A stretch of 64,000 bases of DNA, taken from Hyphomicrobium sp. Its GTDB lineage: Bacteria > Pseudomonadota > Alphaproteobacteria > Rhizobiales > Hyphomicrobiaceae. Positions 52,801 to 60,826 of the stretch are shown here, piece by piece (the first letter of the stretch is position 1; every line of letters begins with the position of its first letter). The translations under genes and the position numbers were made by a program. The notes beneath the pieces were generated by a model. The model worked only from the letters and a program-made list of their open reading frames with translations. It did no database searches and was not told the origin of the DNA. Location: the NCBI RefSeq assembly GCF_019744875.1, contig NZ_JAIETU010000006.1:482757-546756 (forward strand). The letters are read 5' to 3'.

Positions 52801-53270
52801 GGCTTGGCGTTGACGATCTCGGAAATCTGCCCCTGGCGCACGAGGGCGGGCGAGCGCGCGCCGGTGGCGGCGTCCTCGAACAGGATTTTGACGTCGCGTG
52901 CACGCGCATCGCGGCCGTTGATGCGATAGGCGGAGCCCGCTTCGCGCTCGATGCGCCGGGTGATCTCGATCTGATCGCTGTCGTTGAATTCGGCGGGAGC
53001 CTGACGCTGGCTGTTGTCGAGAAACAGCGTCACTTCGGCGACGTTGCGCGCCGGGCGTACGGTGGTGCCGGAAAAGATCACGTCGTCCATGGCGGCGGCG
53101 CGCATGGACTTGTGCGAGGTCTCGCCCATGACCCAGCGAAGAGCTTCGAGCAGGTTGGACTTGCCGCAGCCGTTCGGTCCGACGACGCCGGTAAGCCCCG
53201 GCTCGATCACGAGATCGGTCGGCTCGACGAAGGATTTGAATCCCAGAAGCCTGAGACGGCTGATCTTCAT
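49812..53270 (-). CDS. smc: chromosome segregation protein SMC
   Basis: The condensin ATPase. Its 1152 residues have the N-terminal P-loop GPNGCGKSN (residues 31-39), long coiled coils, a hinge near residues 500-640 (including LVMPTYEDGMPPVVEQLRVAPGYEAAL), and the C-terminal signature LLSGGEQTLTALSL with Walker B VLDEVDAPLDD. Start is the ATG encoding MKISRLRLLGFKSFVEP. It lies in the conserved cluster mutY-dciA-dsbA-smc. Confidence 0.97.
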   Translation of the reverse strand: MKISRLRLLGFKSFVEPTDLVIEPGLTGVVGPNGCGKSNLLEALRWVMGETSHKSMRAAAMDDVIFSGTTVRPARNVAEVTLFLDNSQRQAPAEFNDSDQIEITRRIEREAGSAYRINGRDARARDVKILFEDAATGARSPALVRQGQISEIVNAKPEQRRRVLEDAAGIAGLHSRRHEAELRLKGAESNLARLSDIMGQLGSQIESLKRQARQARRYKDLSEEIRRGEALLAHLSWIEAQTLVDTEERNFAEGLALLAQATEAEAIAIRDEADLSETIQPLREKEAERGAALSRIRIETDGLAKEATRCTERRQELAKLATELEKDLAREAVLISEAKDILAEFDVEAAGLDTADTEADAAEDHIHAAEEEAQSAVDVAEKDLAVVTEKAAESRAKRKSLETAEEERRRTIAKFAAELASLQRDTEAAAAAAPDSLKLASITEQGQRLAREIATIEAATLDAEDKLGDLVELARTKSETAQRARMALSALITERETLSKLVMPTYEDGMPPVVEQLRVAPGYEAALVASLGDDLDAPIHEAADVRWRRIEVGQDDEALPADAEPLSLHVGAPPELTRRLRQIGVVSRELGARLQPHLKQGQRLVSREGDLWRWDGFIAVAGGMTPAAQRLAERNRLSDMFEREKLAKAETQRLTVEEQEAAAAHAAAAAEEKRLRALWRDTQANHVATRDALEAIQRQARATEAKMAAIGEARTRAETAQADAQAALDHIEDELAKLDSEADPAARLQEVQRAAQEKRTALTVAQARVASHVREREARKRRRDAIASERARWATRSQSAADHIAALEERLGKTKADVISLDEVIPALDERRQSLLGALSDAEAARNTAADDLARAETALRTAAQALRAAQTALAGARESKVRVETKLEGARTRRQDEARRIRENMNVNPEDCLAIAGLAAGDSLPALADADRSLQRLKSDRERLGGVNLQADEELNAFLEQLGTMETEKADVEEAIAKLRGAINQLNREGKKRLDEAFETVNGHFQRLFTTLFGGGEARLEMIAGEDPLDSGLEILAKPPGKKPATLSLLSGGEQTLTALSLIFAIFLTNPSPICVLDEVDAPLDDANVDRFCLLMEKMSEETATRFLVITHHPMTMMRMNRLFGVTMAEKGVSQLVSVDLETARSFREAG

Positions 53271-53302
53271 TGCGTGCGTCTATCCCGCAGTGAGAGTCCC
53301 GG

Positions 53303-54103
53303 TCAGCGGGCCACGCTCGCGGAGGCAGCGGCCTGCCCCGTAAGCAGCGGATCGACCAGCTCGCGGATGTCGGCCATCGTCAGCGTCTTCTTCACGAGCT
53401 TGCCCGCGACGAAGAAATTCGGTGTGCCGATGATGCCGAGCGTCCGCCCGCGATCCTTGACCCATTTCAAGCCTTCGATCATGGCCTGATTCTGGTAACA
53501 GGCATCGAATTGGGCGCGCGTCATCCCCACTTGCTTGGCGACGGCGAAAATAGGATCCAGGCGGACTTCCTGAGACACCCAGGACGCCTGTTGCTCCATG
53601 AATTTCCCGTAGAGTGCGAAGTACTTATCGGGTGGCGCGCAGCGCAGCGCGATCGTGGCCTGACCGGACTGCTTACCGATCGGGAACTCGCGCATGATGA
53701 AGCGGACTTTGCCGGTCTTGATGTACGTGCGCTCGAACTCCGGGAAGGTGTCGCGGTGGAAGGCGCGGCAGTGCGGGCAGGTGAGCGACTGATACTGGAT
53801 GATCGTCACCGGGGCATCGGCGCGCCCCAGCGTCATTTCCGGCAGCGTTCCCGGCGCCATGATTTCGGCGACGCTTGGGTTCTGGATGATCTGGCGCGCG
53901 CCTTGGGTCGGATCGGGGATCGATCCGAAGGCGCCCATCGGCGAGTCGGATGCGGCCTCGACGGGTGAGCCGTTGAACGCCGACGCCTCGCCCGAGGGCG
54001 CGGCTGCTCCCGGCGAGAGATTCGGCACGGATGTATTGCCGGAGCATGCGGCGAGGAACAGCGCGCCGAGAACGGCCAATGTCGCCTGCGCGCGCGCTCT
54101 CAT
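53303..54103 (-). CDS. DsbA-like thioredoxin-fold lipoprotein
   Basis: A 266-residue periplasmic thiol oxidoreductase with a lipobox (LFLAAC, Cys20), a Ser/Pro/Ala-rich linker (21-95) and a DsbA-like domain. The active site is CPHC (Cys109, Cys112) and the cis-Pro loop is GIIGTPNFFVAGKLV. It is the first of two adjacent DsbA-like genes; anchoring to a membrane distinguishes it from its neighbour. Confidence 0.88.
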   Translation of the reverse strand: MRARAQATLAVLGALFLAACSGNTSVPNLSPGAAAPSGEASAFNGSPVEAASDSPMGAFGSIPDPTQGARQIIQNPSVAEIMAPGTLPEMTLGRADAPVTIIQYQSLTCPHCRAFHRDTFPEFERTYIKTGKVRFIMREFPIGKQSGQATIALRCAPPDKYFALYGKFMEQQASWVSQEVRLDPIFAVAKQVGMTRAQFDACYQNQAMIEGLKWVKDRGRTLGIIGTPNFFVAGKLVKKTLTMADIRELVDPLLTGQAAASASVAR

Positions 54104-54169
54104 GTCCGGCGTCTCCCCATCGCGGCGCCGGCCCTCACCGGTGCCGGCCGCCCGTCGTCCGGTCTGAAC

Positions 54170-54847
54170 TTAGCCCTGCGCGAGAAGGGGCTCGATCACC
54201 TTGTCGAATTCCTCGACGTTCGGGGCCGCCTGCAGCCGCTTGCCGTTGATGAAGAAGCTCGGCGTGGCGTTGACGCCAAACACTTCGGCGGCGCGCGTGT
54301 GCACGGCGGTGAGCTGGTCGAGCAGCTTCTGGTCCGTCAGGCACTTGTCGAAGCTTTCCTGCGTGAAGCCCGCCTGCTTGGCGATTTCGAACAGCTTGGG
54401 CGTCGGGTTCTCGCGCACGAATGCCCACTGCTCCTGCGTATCGAACAGCGCGTCGATCATGTTCAGCGACTTGTCGGGGCCGGCGCAGCGGGCCAGCATG
54501 GACGCCGCGAAGGCGCGCGGGTCGAGCGGGAACTCGCGGAACACGAAGCGTACCTTGCCCGTGTCGACGTACTTTTTCTTGAGCTCGGGGAAGACCTTGG
54601 TGTGGAAGGCCATGCAGTGGCCGCAGGTCATGGAGGCGTATTCGACGACCGTGACCTTGGCCGTGTCGGACCCGATGGAGAGGTCCGGCAGGTCGCCGAC
54701 CTTCATCAGCTCGTCGACGGGGACTTCAGCCGGGCCCTTTGCGCGCTGGGCGAGGGCGGGAACCGATGATGCCAGGAGGGCGAAGCCAGCGACGGAGGCT
54801 CCCGTCTTCAAGGCCTGGCGGCGATCAAACCGGTTCGTCACGTCCAT
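54170..54847 (-). CDS. DsbA-like thioredoxin-fold protein
   Basis: A 225-residue periplasmic thiol oxidoreductase. The ATG at 54847 follows GAGGAG. The signal region FDRRQALKTGASVAGFALLASSVPALA has a twin-Arg, so Tat export is possible. The active site is CGHC (Cys75, Cys78) and the cis-Pro loop is FGVNATPSFFING. It sits between dciA and the lipoprotein paralogue. Confidence 0.9.
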   Translation of the reverse strand: MDVTNRFDRRQALKTGASVAGFALLASSVPALAQRAKGPAEVPVDELMKVGDLPDLSIGSDTAKVTVVEYASMTCGHCMAFHTKVFPELKKKYVDTGKVRFVFREFPLDPRAFAASMLARCAGPDKSLNMIDALFDTQEQWAFVRENPTPKLFEIAKQAGFTQESFDKCLTDQKLLDQLTAVHTRAAEVFGVNATPSFFINGKRLQAAPNVEEFDKVIEPLLAQG

Positions 54848-55057
54848 CGTCCAACTCCTCGTTGTCTTCACTGCGGGTCCGCGTCTCAGCCCGGCCATCG
54901 GGCCGGCACCCAAATTCGGGTCTGGCTGATAACATGGGCATGGCGAGCGATTAAGGCAAATTACGTGTGAATGCCATTTGAATGGCGGACATGCAGGGGA
55001 GAGCGGGGGGCGCGCAGACTTTCCGGCCGGCGCCGCCTCAGTGCGGGGCCAGGGCGC

Positions 55058-55705
55058 TCAGCGCGTGCGAGCGGGGCGGCCGGCCAGAACACCCCGTTCC
55101 ATGCGCGCGAGGGCGGCGGCGAGGGCGTCATCGGCTTCCGATGCGGGGGGGCCGTTCGCTTGGCCGGAGGCGGCCTTGACGGGCAATTCGCCTGCACGCT
55201 GGGACTGGGGCGGCGCGCGGCGCTCCGGCGCGGGAGCGGAAACGGGCACCTGGACCAGACGCAGGGTTTCGACAGCGCGATAGCCGAAATAGGCGTTGAT
55301 GCGGTCCATGATCTGGCGCGCGCGGTATTCGACATCGAGGGCACGGGCAGGATCGACCCGCAGGATCAGGGTTGCTCCGGGGCGCCCACCCTCGTCGTCC
55401 TCGCCGCCAAGGTCGGCGCTGCCTGCGCCGCGGGGCCATTTGAGACGGTCGGGAAGCGTGTACGACGCAAGCTCCGCGCCTGCGATGCGCGGCCAGTCGG
55501 TAATCAGCGTTGCAGTCGAGAAGCCAAATTTTTCAAAGGCTTTGCGCGTCAGCGACGGGACGAAGCTGCCGACCGCCTTGGCCGCGACGTGACGCGCCGT
55601 GGGCGGCAGCGCAAAACGCGCCTCAGCGCGCGGAACCGCGAGATACCGCCGCGCCGGATGGGGCAGCGGCTTTCTCCTAGGTTTTTCTGTGAGCTTTGCG
55701 GTCAC
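55058..55705 (-). CDS. DUF721 / DciA-like protein
   Basis: A 215-residue protein with the DUF721 (DciA) fold, family members of which load the replicative helicase. The domain spans about residues 45-155: VPSLTRKAFEKFGFSTATLITDWPRIAGAELA, ATLILRVDPARALDVEYRARQIMDRINAYFGYRAVETLRLVQ. The N-terminus is basic and the C-terminal ~60 residues are low-complexity. Divergent from mutY, the standard arrangement. Confidence 0.85.
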   Translation of the reverse strand: MTAKLTEKPRRKPLPHPARRYLAVPRAEARFALPPTARHVAAKAVGSFVPSLTRKAFEKFGFSTATLITDWPRIAGAELASYTLPDRLKWPRGAGSADLGGEDDEGGRPGATLILRVDPARALDVEYRARQIMDRINAYFGYRAVETLRLVQVPVSAPAPERRAPPQSQRAGELPVKAASGQANGPPASEADDALAAALARMERGVLAGRPARTR

Positions 55706-55807
55706 GCGGCTTTGCTGTCATAGGCAGGACTGTTGCAGGTCCCTAGCATCATGGGAGTGATTCGCGCCGCTTCCGACAGGGGCCGCGGTTTCCGATAGGG
55801 GGACAAC

Positions 55808-56569
55808 GTGAAAGCTGTTGCCCGCAGGCAACTCCCGCTCCGTCCGGCTGGTCCGGACACGGCGGCTGCGTTGCTCGACTGGTACGATCGCGAGCGGCGT
55901 GATTTGCCGTGGCGCGGCAAACGCGGCAAGCGGGTCGATCCCTATCGCGTCTGGCTCAGCGAGATCATGCTGCAGCAGACGACCGTCAAGGCCGTCATCC
56001 CTTTCTACGAGCGATTTCTTCAGCGCTGGCCGACGGTGGATGCGCTCGCGGCGGCCGATACCGAAGACGTTCTCTCGGCCTGGGCGGGCCTTGGCTACTA
56101 CTCGCGGGCGCGCAACCTGCACAAGTGCGCGAAGGCGGTCGTCTCGGAGCATGGCGGGCAGTTCCCGCGCACAGAGGAAGGTCTCGGCGCGCTGCCCGGC
56201 ATCGGCCCTTACACGGCGGCGGCTGTGGCGGCGATTGCGTTCGGCATTCCGGCGACGCCGGTGGACGGCAACATCGAGCGGGTCGTGTCACGCCTGTTTG
56301 CATTCAAGCAGCCGTTGCCCGGCGCCAAGCGCGAACTCAAGCGGCTGGCCGCTTCGCTCACGCCGCAGCGGCGGGCGGGAGATTTCGCGCAGGCGATGAT
56401 GGACCTTGGCGCGACGGTCTGCACGCCGAAGCGGCCCTCGTGCCTCATGTGTCCGCTGCAGCAGGATTTTTGCCGGACGGGTTTTCCGGCGTCCATGGAT
56501 GCTCGCCCAGGTTCAGTTCTAACGTATTGTCTAATAACAAGATTATGCCGCTATCATGTGATCCTCTGA
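55808..56569 (+). pseudogene. mutY: adenine DNA glycosylase MutY, truncated by element insertion
   Basis: The antimutator glycosylase that removes A opposite 8-oxoG. Catalytic Glu52 (WLSEIMLQQT) and Asp153 (PVDGNIERV) and the helix-hairpin-helix LPGIGPYTAAA are intact. The [4Fe-4S] motif is C205-X6-C212-X2-C215 but the fourth Cys is at 222, not 221 (PLQQDFC instead of PLQQDC). After Asp220 (codon ending 56467) the sequence no longer resembles MutY and the frame ends after 33 foreign residues. The C-terminal Nudix-like domain for 8-oxoG recognition (about 120 residues) is missing. A P4-type integrase gene starts 97 nt later, so insertion of an element is the simplest cause. Residual activity is uncertain. 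Confidence 0.85.
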
Positions 56570-56575
56570 ACGCAT

Positions 56576-56652
56576 CGGTGAACCTCAAGGCTTGCATTCC
56601 TGCGTGAACCCGGCGTGAACAGCAGGTCGCGAAAGAGGTCACCTGCGTGAAC
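56576..56652 (+). repeat. GTGAAC repeats before the integrase gene
   Basis: Four copies of a GTGAAC core lie in 77 bp: CGGTGAAC (56576-56583), TGCGTGAAC (56601-56609), GGCGTGAAC (56612-56620) and TGCGTGAAC (56644-56652). They may be arm-type binding sites of the integrase next to the attachment site. A further GGTGAAC is near 58156 and its complement GTTCACC at 63986-63992. Confidence 0.45.
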
Positions 56653-56666
56653 AGGATCTCTGCGCG

Positions 56667-57947
56667 ATGCCGACACTGAAAGCCAATCATAGACAAATCT
56701 TGGCCGCCAAACCGATAGGCGGGAAGAAGACGCGGTACCGCGTTGAGGGCGTGCCAGGCCTCTGGCTTTATGTCAGTCCGACCGGCGTGCGGACCTGGTA
56801 CGCGCGCTACCAGATTGGGGTAGGAAAAGCGCGTCAGGAGCGATGGTATCGGATAGGCGATGCCGGTGCGGTTGGCCTCGCGACCGCAATTAAGAAATCC
56901 AAGGGCGTGGTCGCCGAAGTCGCGGTGGCCGAGAAAGACCCGCACGCAGAACGCGTCCTTCGCAGCGCAGAGAGCATGACGGTGGGCGATCTTTACGCAA
57001 GCTGGTACGCGCGACATGCGTTGCCGACACTCGCGCGGGCGGAGACAGACGAGACGACGTTTCGCTGTCACATCGACAAAGAGTTCGGGCGCAAAAGACT
57101 TAAGCAACTCACGCGTGTCGAGATTGGCCAGTTTCGCGACGCGGTGGCCAAGAAGACAACACCTCTGACATCAAACCGCGTGATGGTTCTTTTGAACCGC
57201 ATACTCAACTGGGGACTTGATGAAGGTCTGATCGAGTACAATCCGGCGGCTCGTTTGCGCAAAGTCGGAGAACGCAGGCCGCGAGAGCGTGTGCTTGCGC
57301 ACGACAACATCCTGAAATTCTGGCAGTCGCTCGACGCAATGGATACATTGTCAGGAGATCCGCGCGCCCCGAAGGGCCGGACGCTCTCGCCCGCGACGCG
57401 CATTGTGTTGCGGGTGCTGTTGTTAACCGGCCAACGGCGTACCGAGGTAGTCGAGGCGAAGAAGAGCGAATTCGAGCTAGCCGGCGAAGAGCCGGTTTGG
57501 ACCATTCCGGGCGAGCGGACTAAGAATGGCCTGTTGCACCGCCTACCGCTATGTCCGATGGCAGCGGCAGAATTTCGCAAAGCCATCGCCGTTAGCAGCG
57601 CGGACAGCTTGTACGTTTTTCCTTCAAGCGAAGACCCAAAGCGACCAATCTCTGCGGCTGGGATAACACGCGCCATGGCGCGGCTCATTGTTCAGCTTCA
57701 GATGCCAACCGTATCTCCGCATGACCTTCGGCGAACCGTCGGCACGGAACTGGCGCGGCTGGGATTGCCTGTCCATGTCCGCTCCCTCGTTCTCAACCAC
57801 GCTCCGATGAGCCGTGGCATCACTGACGCCGTCTATAACCGCTATGCCTACGACCGCGAAAAGCGCGAGGCGCTTGAAGCCTGGGAGGGGTTGTTGACAC
57901 ATATGCTGACGGGCGAGCCGGTTCGGACGATCTCCCGCGCCGCTTAG
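56667..57947 (+). CDS. int: P4-type tyrosine integrase
   Basis: A 426-residue site-specific recombinase. An N-terminal DUF4102-like arm-binding region (about 1-95), a core-binding SAM-like domain (about 104-200), and a catalytic domain (about 210-410) with Arg in LLTGQRRTEV (257-258), HDLRR (His352, Arg355), a His in LVLNHAP (378), and a Tyr in the AVYNRYAYDREKREALEAWE motif (390-395). It inserts and excises the element. Its position just inside the mutY breakpoint is typical of integrative elements. Confidence 0.93.
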   Translation: MPTLKANHRQILAAKPIGGKKTRYRVEGVPGLWLYVSPTGVRTWYARYQIGVGKARQERWYRIGDAGAVGLATAIKKSKGVVAEVAVAEKDPHAERVLRSAESMTVGDLYASWYARHALPTLARAETDETTFRCHIDKEFGRKRLKQLTRVEIGQFRDAVAKKTTPLTSNRVMVLLNRILNWGLDEGLIEYNPAARLRKVGERRPRERVLAHDNILKFWQSLDAMDTLSGDPRAPKGRTLSPATRIVLRVLLLTGQRRTEVVEAKKSEFELAGEEPVWTIPGERTKNGLLHRLPLCPMAAAEFRKAIAVSSADSLYVFPSSEDPKRPISAAGITRAMARLIVQLQMPTVSPHDLRRTVGTELARLGLPVHVRSLVLNHAPMSRGITDAVYNRYAYDREKREALEAWEGLLTHMLTGEPVRTISRAA

Positions 57948-58421
57948 CGAATATGACTGTTACGGCGGTCGCTAAATACCTTCGTGACCGGTGTACTGGT
58001 CAATTAAGCTGCCGTGGAACAGGGCATTGTCGAGACTTTGAGGGTTTCGAGACTATGCGACTGGCTGCCAGGCGGCCTGTAATTCTTGTCCCATAATTTC
58101 TCCTGTGGTTATGCGTTTCAGGAAACGATCAACCTGGAGTGACAGGACGGAACCTGGGTGAACATCTCATGCTGGAGGTGAAAGCAGGCGATCACGCCGC
58201 CCGTAACCAGTCGTTGCATGGGCTACCAAAATAACGCGCATTATCAGCATGATATGCCATTTATTTACCGTAATTTGAAGCTAGTAAGTAACGATGCGAT
58301 GTTTTCTCCGGGACAATTTGGTCTCTGGGGTTTGTGCGGGGGTGTGCGTTCGGCAGGGACAATCCGGTTCCTCCAAAATCCCGACAACTCAGATTGCGCT
58401 ACAAGCGCAAGGAGACCGCAC
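57948..58421. other. region between int and the AlpA-like gene
   Basis: About 470 bp, less GC-rich than the rest, with no gene. It has a palindrome (57985-58002) and two GGGACAAT repeats (58310-58317 and near 58358). Confidence 0.4.
57985..58002. repeat. imperfect 18-bp palindrome after int
   Basis: TGACCGGTGTACTGGTCA agrees with its reverse complement at 14 of 18 positions. It is 38 bp past the integrase stop and could be an operator for the AlpA-like or another element regulator. Confidence 0.4.
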
Positions 58422-58649
58422 ATGTCCTCGCTCCATCACCTCCGTATCGTCACTCAAAAAGAACTGAAGCTTTTGGTGCCCTACACGCCGCATCACATCT
58501 TGCGGCTCGAAAAGGCCGGGAAGTTCCCGCCACGCATTCGTCTCGGTCAAAACCGAGTTGGTTGGCTCCTGATCGAGATCGAAGCGTGGGTCGCATCACG
58601 GCGTGCTGCCTCGACGTCACCCTCGTCGCCACATCTGCCCCACGCCTGA
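58422..58649 (+). CDS. AlpA-family excisionase/regulator
   Basis: A 75-residue MerR-like helix-turn-helix protein: RIVTQKELKLLVPYTPHHILRLEKAGKFPPRIRLGQNRVGWLLIEIEAWVASR. This matches the AlpA/prophage regulatory family, with the wing RLGQNRVGW. AAGGAG 8 nt before the ATG supports this start over an in-frame extension to 58218. AlpA proteins often control the integrase or the element's excision. Confidence 0.88.
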   Translation: MSSLHHLRIVTQKELKLLVPYTPHHILRLEKAGKFPPRIRLGQNRVGWLLIEIEAWVASRRAASTSPSSPHLPHA

Positions 58650-58712
58650 AATTGTTGATCGCCGCGGATGCCATGCGTCCGCGATGACCGCTCATCATGC
58701 TGGGATTGGATC

Positions 58713-59012
58713 ATGACAAAGTATCCCCTCTACTATGAGGAGGCCGCGCATATTGTGCGTGTTCTCACCGACTGCGGCATTCGCCTGAACCCGGTGGTGC
58801 CCCCACACACGATTCTGCTTGTGGTCGCTGACGAGCTCGAGATGCTTGTCGGGACTAACCCTTCTCATGCTGCGGCGGGTGCTTGCCTCGTGCACGGGCT
58901 GGCCCCGGAAGAAATCGACGCTGCGCGACGGCGAAAGCTCAACGCCATCGCCGGAACGCTTATTGGCAACTTCTTGCTCTCCTGCAGAAGGCCGGCAGAT
59001 GCTCATAGGTGA
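58713..59012 (+). CDS. hypothetical element protein
   Basis: A 99-residue protein of unknown function, beginning MTKYPLYYEEAAHIVRVLTDCGIRLNP, with LLVVADELEMLVGTNPSHAAAGACLVHGLAPEEIDAARRRKLNAIAGTLIGNFLL. It is mainly helical and acidic. The ATG at 58713 follows GGGATTGGA. It lies between the AlpA-like and rep genes; a role in element maintenance is possible but nothing in the sequence shows it. Confidence 0.65.
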   Translation: MTKYPLYYEEAAHIVRVLTDCGIRLNPVVPPHTILLVVADELEMLVGTNPSHAAAGACLVHGLAPEEIDAARRRKLNAIAGTLIGNFLLSCRRPADAHR

Positions 59013-59068
59013 GAAACAGGGCGGGCGCGGAGTCGCCCCCCGGAATCCCTCAGGTTCGCAGATGCCTA

Positions 59069-59165
59069 AAGTGAGAGATTGGGCGAGATGGGAGTGAGAT
59101 TCCGGAAATGTGAATTCACTTGTTGACGGCCTCACTTGTGAACGGGCACGCTCGCACTTGTGAAC
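59069..59165. repeat. iteron-like repeats upstream of rep
   Basis: On the minus strand, GCCCAATCTCTCACTT (59069-59084) matches repeats downstream of rep. On the plus strand, TCACTTGTTGAC (59116-59127), TCACTTGTGAAC (59132-59143) and GCACTTGTGAAC (59154-59165) are related direct repeats, the last overlapping the rep start. GTGAATTCAC (59110-59119) is a perfect palindrome. The pattern fits an initiator-bound origin or rep autoregulation site. Confidence 0.65.
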
Positions 59166-60068
59166 TCACGGACGATCGACACCACAACCTCCCCTGACGG
59201 CTTCGAAGAGATCGAAAAGGCCAAGTTGCCGAGCCGTCTGCGCGCGACGGACATGAAGGTTACGGGTGAGCCGCTCGATCCCACCAACATCGGCCGTATC
59301 ATCAAACCGCGCGAGCTGGTCGACATCATCGAGCTCACGCCGCTCAACCGCTCCGAAACCATCCTCTACAATCAGCTGCTGGCCAACGCGTGGAATAACA
59401 TCCGCACGCAGCCGATCCATAAGGTACTGAAAGCATCCTTGCGCGGCACCCACGAAAGCAACGACCGGCTTGAGTTGGCCTTCGATAAGTTGATGGGCGC
59501 ATGGGCCAAGATCCGCGCACGGGACCCGCAATCAAATGAAATGGCAACCTTCCGCGTCCACCTGCTTGGCACGAACAAGGAAGAGGATCGCGACGACGGT
59601 TACTTCTATTACACATTCCCGCCTGACCTGCTTGCCGTCATCCAGCAGAGCAAGGCCTGGGCCACGATCAAGTCTCACATCATGTATGCGCTACGCTCGA
59701 AGTACTCGATCCGTCTCTACGAGATGGTCGAGCGGCGTATCGGCCTCATGAAGCAGTACGAGGATTTTAGTGTCGACGAATTCCGCGCCTTGCTCGGCGT
59801 GCCGGAAGGCAAGCTTGATCGCTTCGCCGACTTCAACAAACACTGCCTCAAGCCCGCCCTCGCCGAGGTCAATCAGCTGACCGATTTCACCGTCGAGGTC
59901 ATGGCCGTCAAGAAAGGCCGTACTGTCGAAAAGCTGCGCCTCGCCTGGTTCAAGAAATCGCCAGCCCAATTGCGCGCCGCACACGATGAGCGCGAAAAGA
60001 GCCGCATCGGCCGACAGGCACGTTGGCATGGCTCCGTCGAAGTAATTACCTTCGATGCGGAAGCATGA
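59160..60068 (+). CDS. rep: plasmid-type replication initiator (Rep_3 family)
   Basis: A 302-residue initiator with two winged-helix domains, like RepB/RepE/Pi proteins. Marks: KPRELVDIIELTPLNRSETILYNQLLANAW, FPPDLLAVIQQSKAWATIKSHIMYALRSKYSIRLYEMVERR, and DEFRALLGVPEGKLDRFADFNKHCLKPALAEVNQLTDFTVEV. It should bind the iteron-like repeats on both sides. The longest frame starts at GTG 59160, inside a repeat and with no ribosome site; ATG 59253 is an alternative. A Rep gene with iterons inside an integrated element suggests a former or part-time plasmid. Confidence 0.85.
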   Translation: MNSRTIDTTTSPDGFEEIEKAKLPSRLRATDMKVTGEPLDPTNIGRIIKPRELVDIIELTPLNRSETILYNQLLANAWNNIRTQPIHKVLKASLRGTHESNDRLELAFDKLMGAWAKIRARDPQSNEMATFRVHLLGTNKEEDRDDGYFYYTFPPDLLAVIQQSKAWATIKSHIMYALRSKYSIRLYEMVERRIGLMKQYEDFSVDEFRALLGVPEGKLDRFADFNKHCLKPALAEVNQLTDFTVEVMAVKKGRTVEKLRLAWFKKSPAQLRAAHDEREKSRIGRQARWHGSVEVITFDAEA

Positions 60069-60084
60069 GATTCCATAAGCTTGC

Positions 60085-60237
60085 GCCCAATATCTCACCT
60101 GTGGACTCAGTCGATCTCGATTGCATTCATCCGCCGCCCCTTGTCTCACCGCAAAACGCCCACGGTTTCACCTATGCCGCCCGTTTCCTCCCGCGACTCC
60201 GCCCCTTTTCTCACCCATCCCGCCCATTACCTCACTT
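60085..60237 (+). repeat. iteron-like repeats downstream of rep
   Basis: Five direct copies of a 16-bp element, consensus GCCCAWTNYCTCACYT: 60085-60100, 60136-60151, 60158-60173, 60201-60216 and 60222-60237. Each keeps GCCC at the 5' end and TCAC near the 3' end. Their spacing (51, 22, 43, 21 bp) is irregular. Confidence 0.7.
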
Positions 60238-60737
60238 GCGGGTTACCAAGCTGCTGATCCGATGGCGCAATTCGCTCCCTGAATCTGAATTAGAATCCTT
60301 GAATAAAGAGAAGCGCTGCGACTCCGGCGCAACGACCGACAAGGTGCGGTTCGCATGCGATCACCGTGAATGGTGTGGCCGCATAGCGGCCACTAGCGAA
60401 GATCCCCTCACCCTGCGTTCGCGCTCAAGCGCTCACTTCGCCGCGCCTGTAGGCCTATGGAATCCGCTGACGCGGATGACCCACGTAAGGATGGAGTTGG
60501 GGGAGTGGATCACACAAATCCCAAACGACAGGACTCGTGGATTGACCGGTGTAGGGGCTTGGCGGGTGGGAGCGCGTGTGAACCAGCCAGCGAGGCGGGC
60601 GGCGCCTTCTTCGTGGATAGGCTTTGTTTGCCTCATGGATGCACGATCCTGCGCGTGGACCGGATGGTCGGCGGGGTGCCCCGCCTTCAACCTTCGCTTG
60701 ATGTGGGAGCAGTTATCGAGGCCGATGTTTTAATGTC
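60238..60737. other. noncoding stretch within the origin region
   Basis: Between the two repeat clusters. Open frames exist on both strands but show no family features, ribosome sites or consistent codon use, so I see no gene here. It may be part of the replication origin or the remains of a lost gene. Confidence 0.4.
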
Positions 60738-60826
60738 GCCCATTTTCTCACTTGGCGCTCAGGTAGGAGTCTTCGCGACCCGCGCAAATCCGCGCGAAAA
60801 GTGAGAAGACGCCCATTCCCTCACCT
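60738..60826 (+). repeat. second cluster of iteron-like repeats
   Basis: Copies at 60738-60753 (GCCCATTTTCTCACTT) and 60811-60826 (GCCCATTCCCTCACCT), with a weaker inverted copy at 60799-60814 whose CTCACTT core is intact. They lie just upstream of the nuclease gene, so could also affect its promoter. Confidence 0.65.

Noticed and set aside
50463..53489. 1008-codon plus-strand frame opposite smc
   Set aside because: Mirror frame of a gene with clear SMC motifs; no domains in the mirrored product.
58218..58421. N-terminal extension of the AlpA-like protein
   Set aside because: The extension lies in AT-rich noncoding DNA and a good ribosome site precedes the internal ATG at 58422.
60023..60733. 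236-codon plus-strand frame overlapping the end of rep
   Set aside because: It runs through the iteron-like repeats, overlaps rep, and shows no family or regular codon use.
60433..60804. Open frames on both strands between the repeat clusters
   Set aside because: No ribosome sites, no recognised motifs, and they compete with each other; I treat the region as noncoding.
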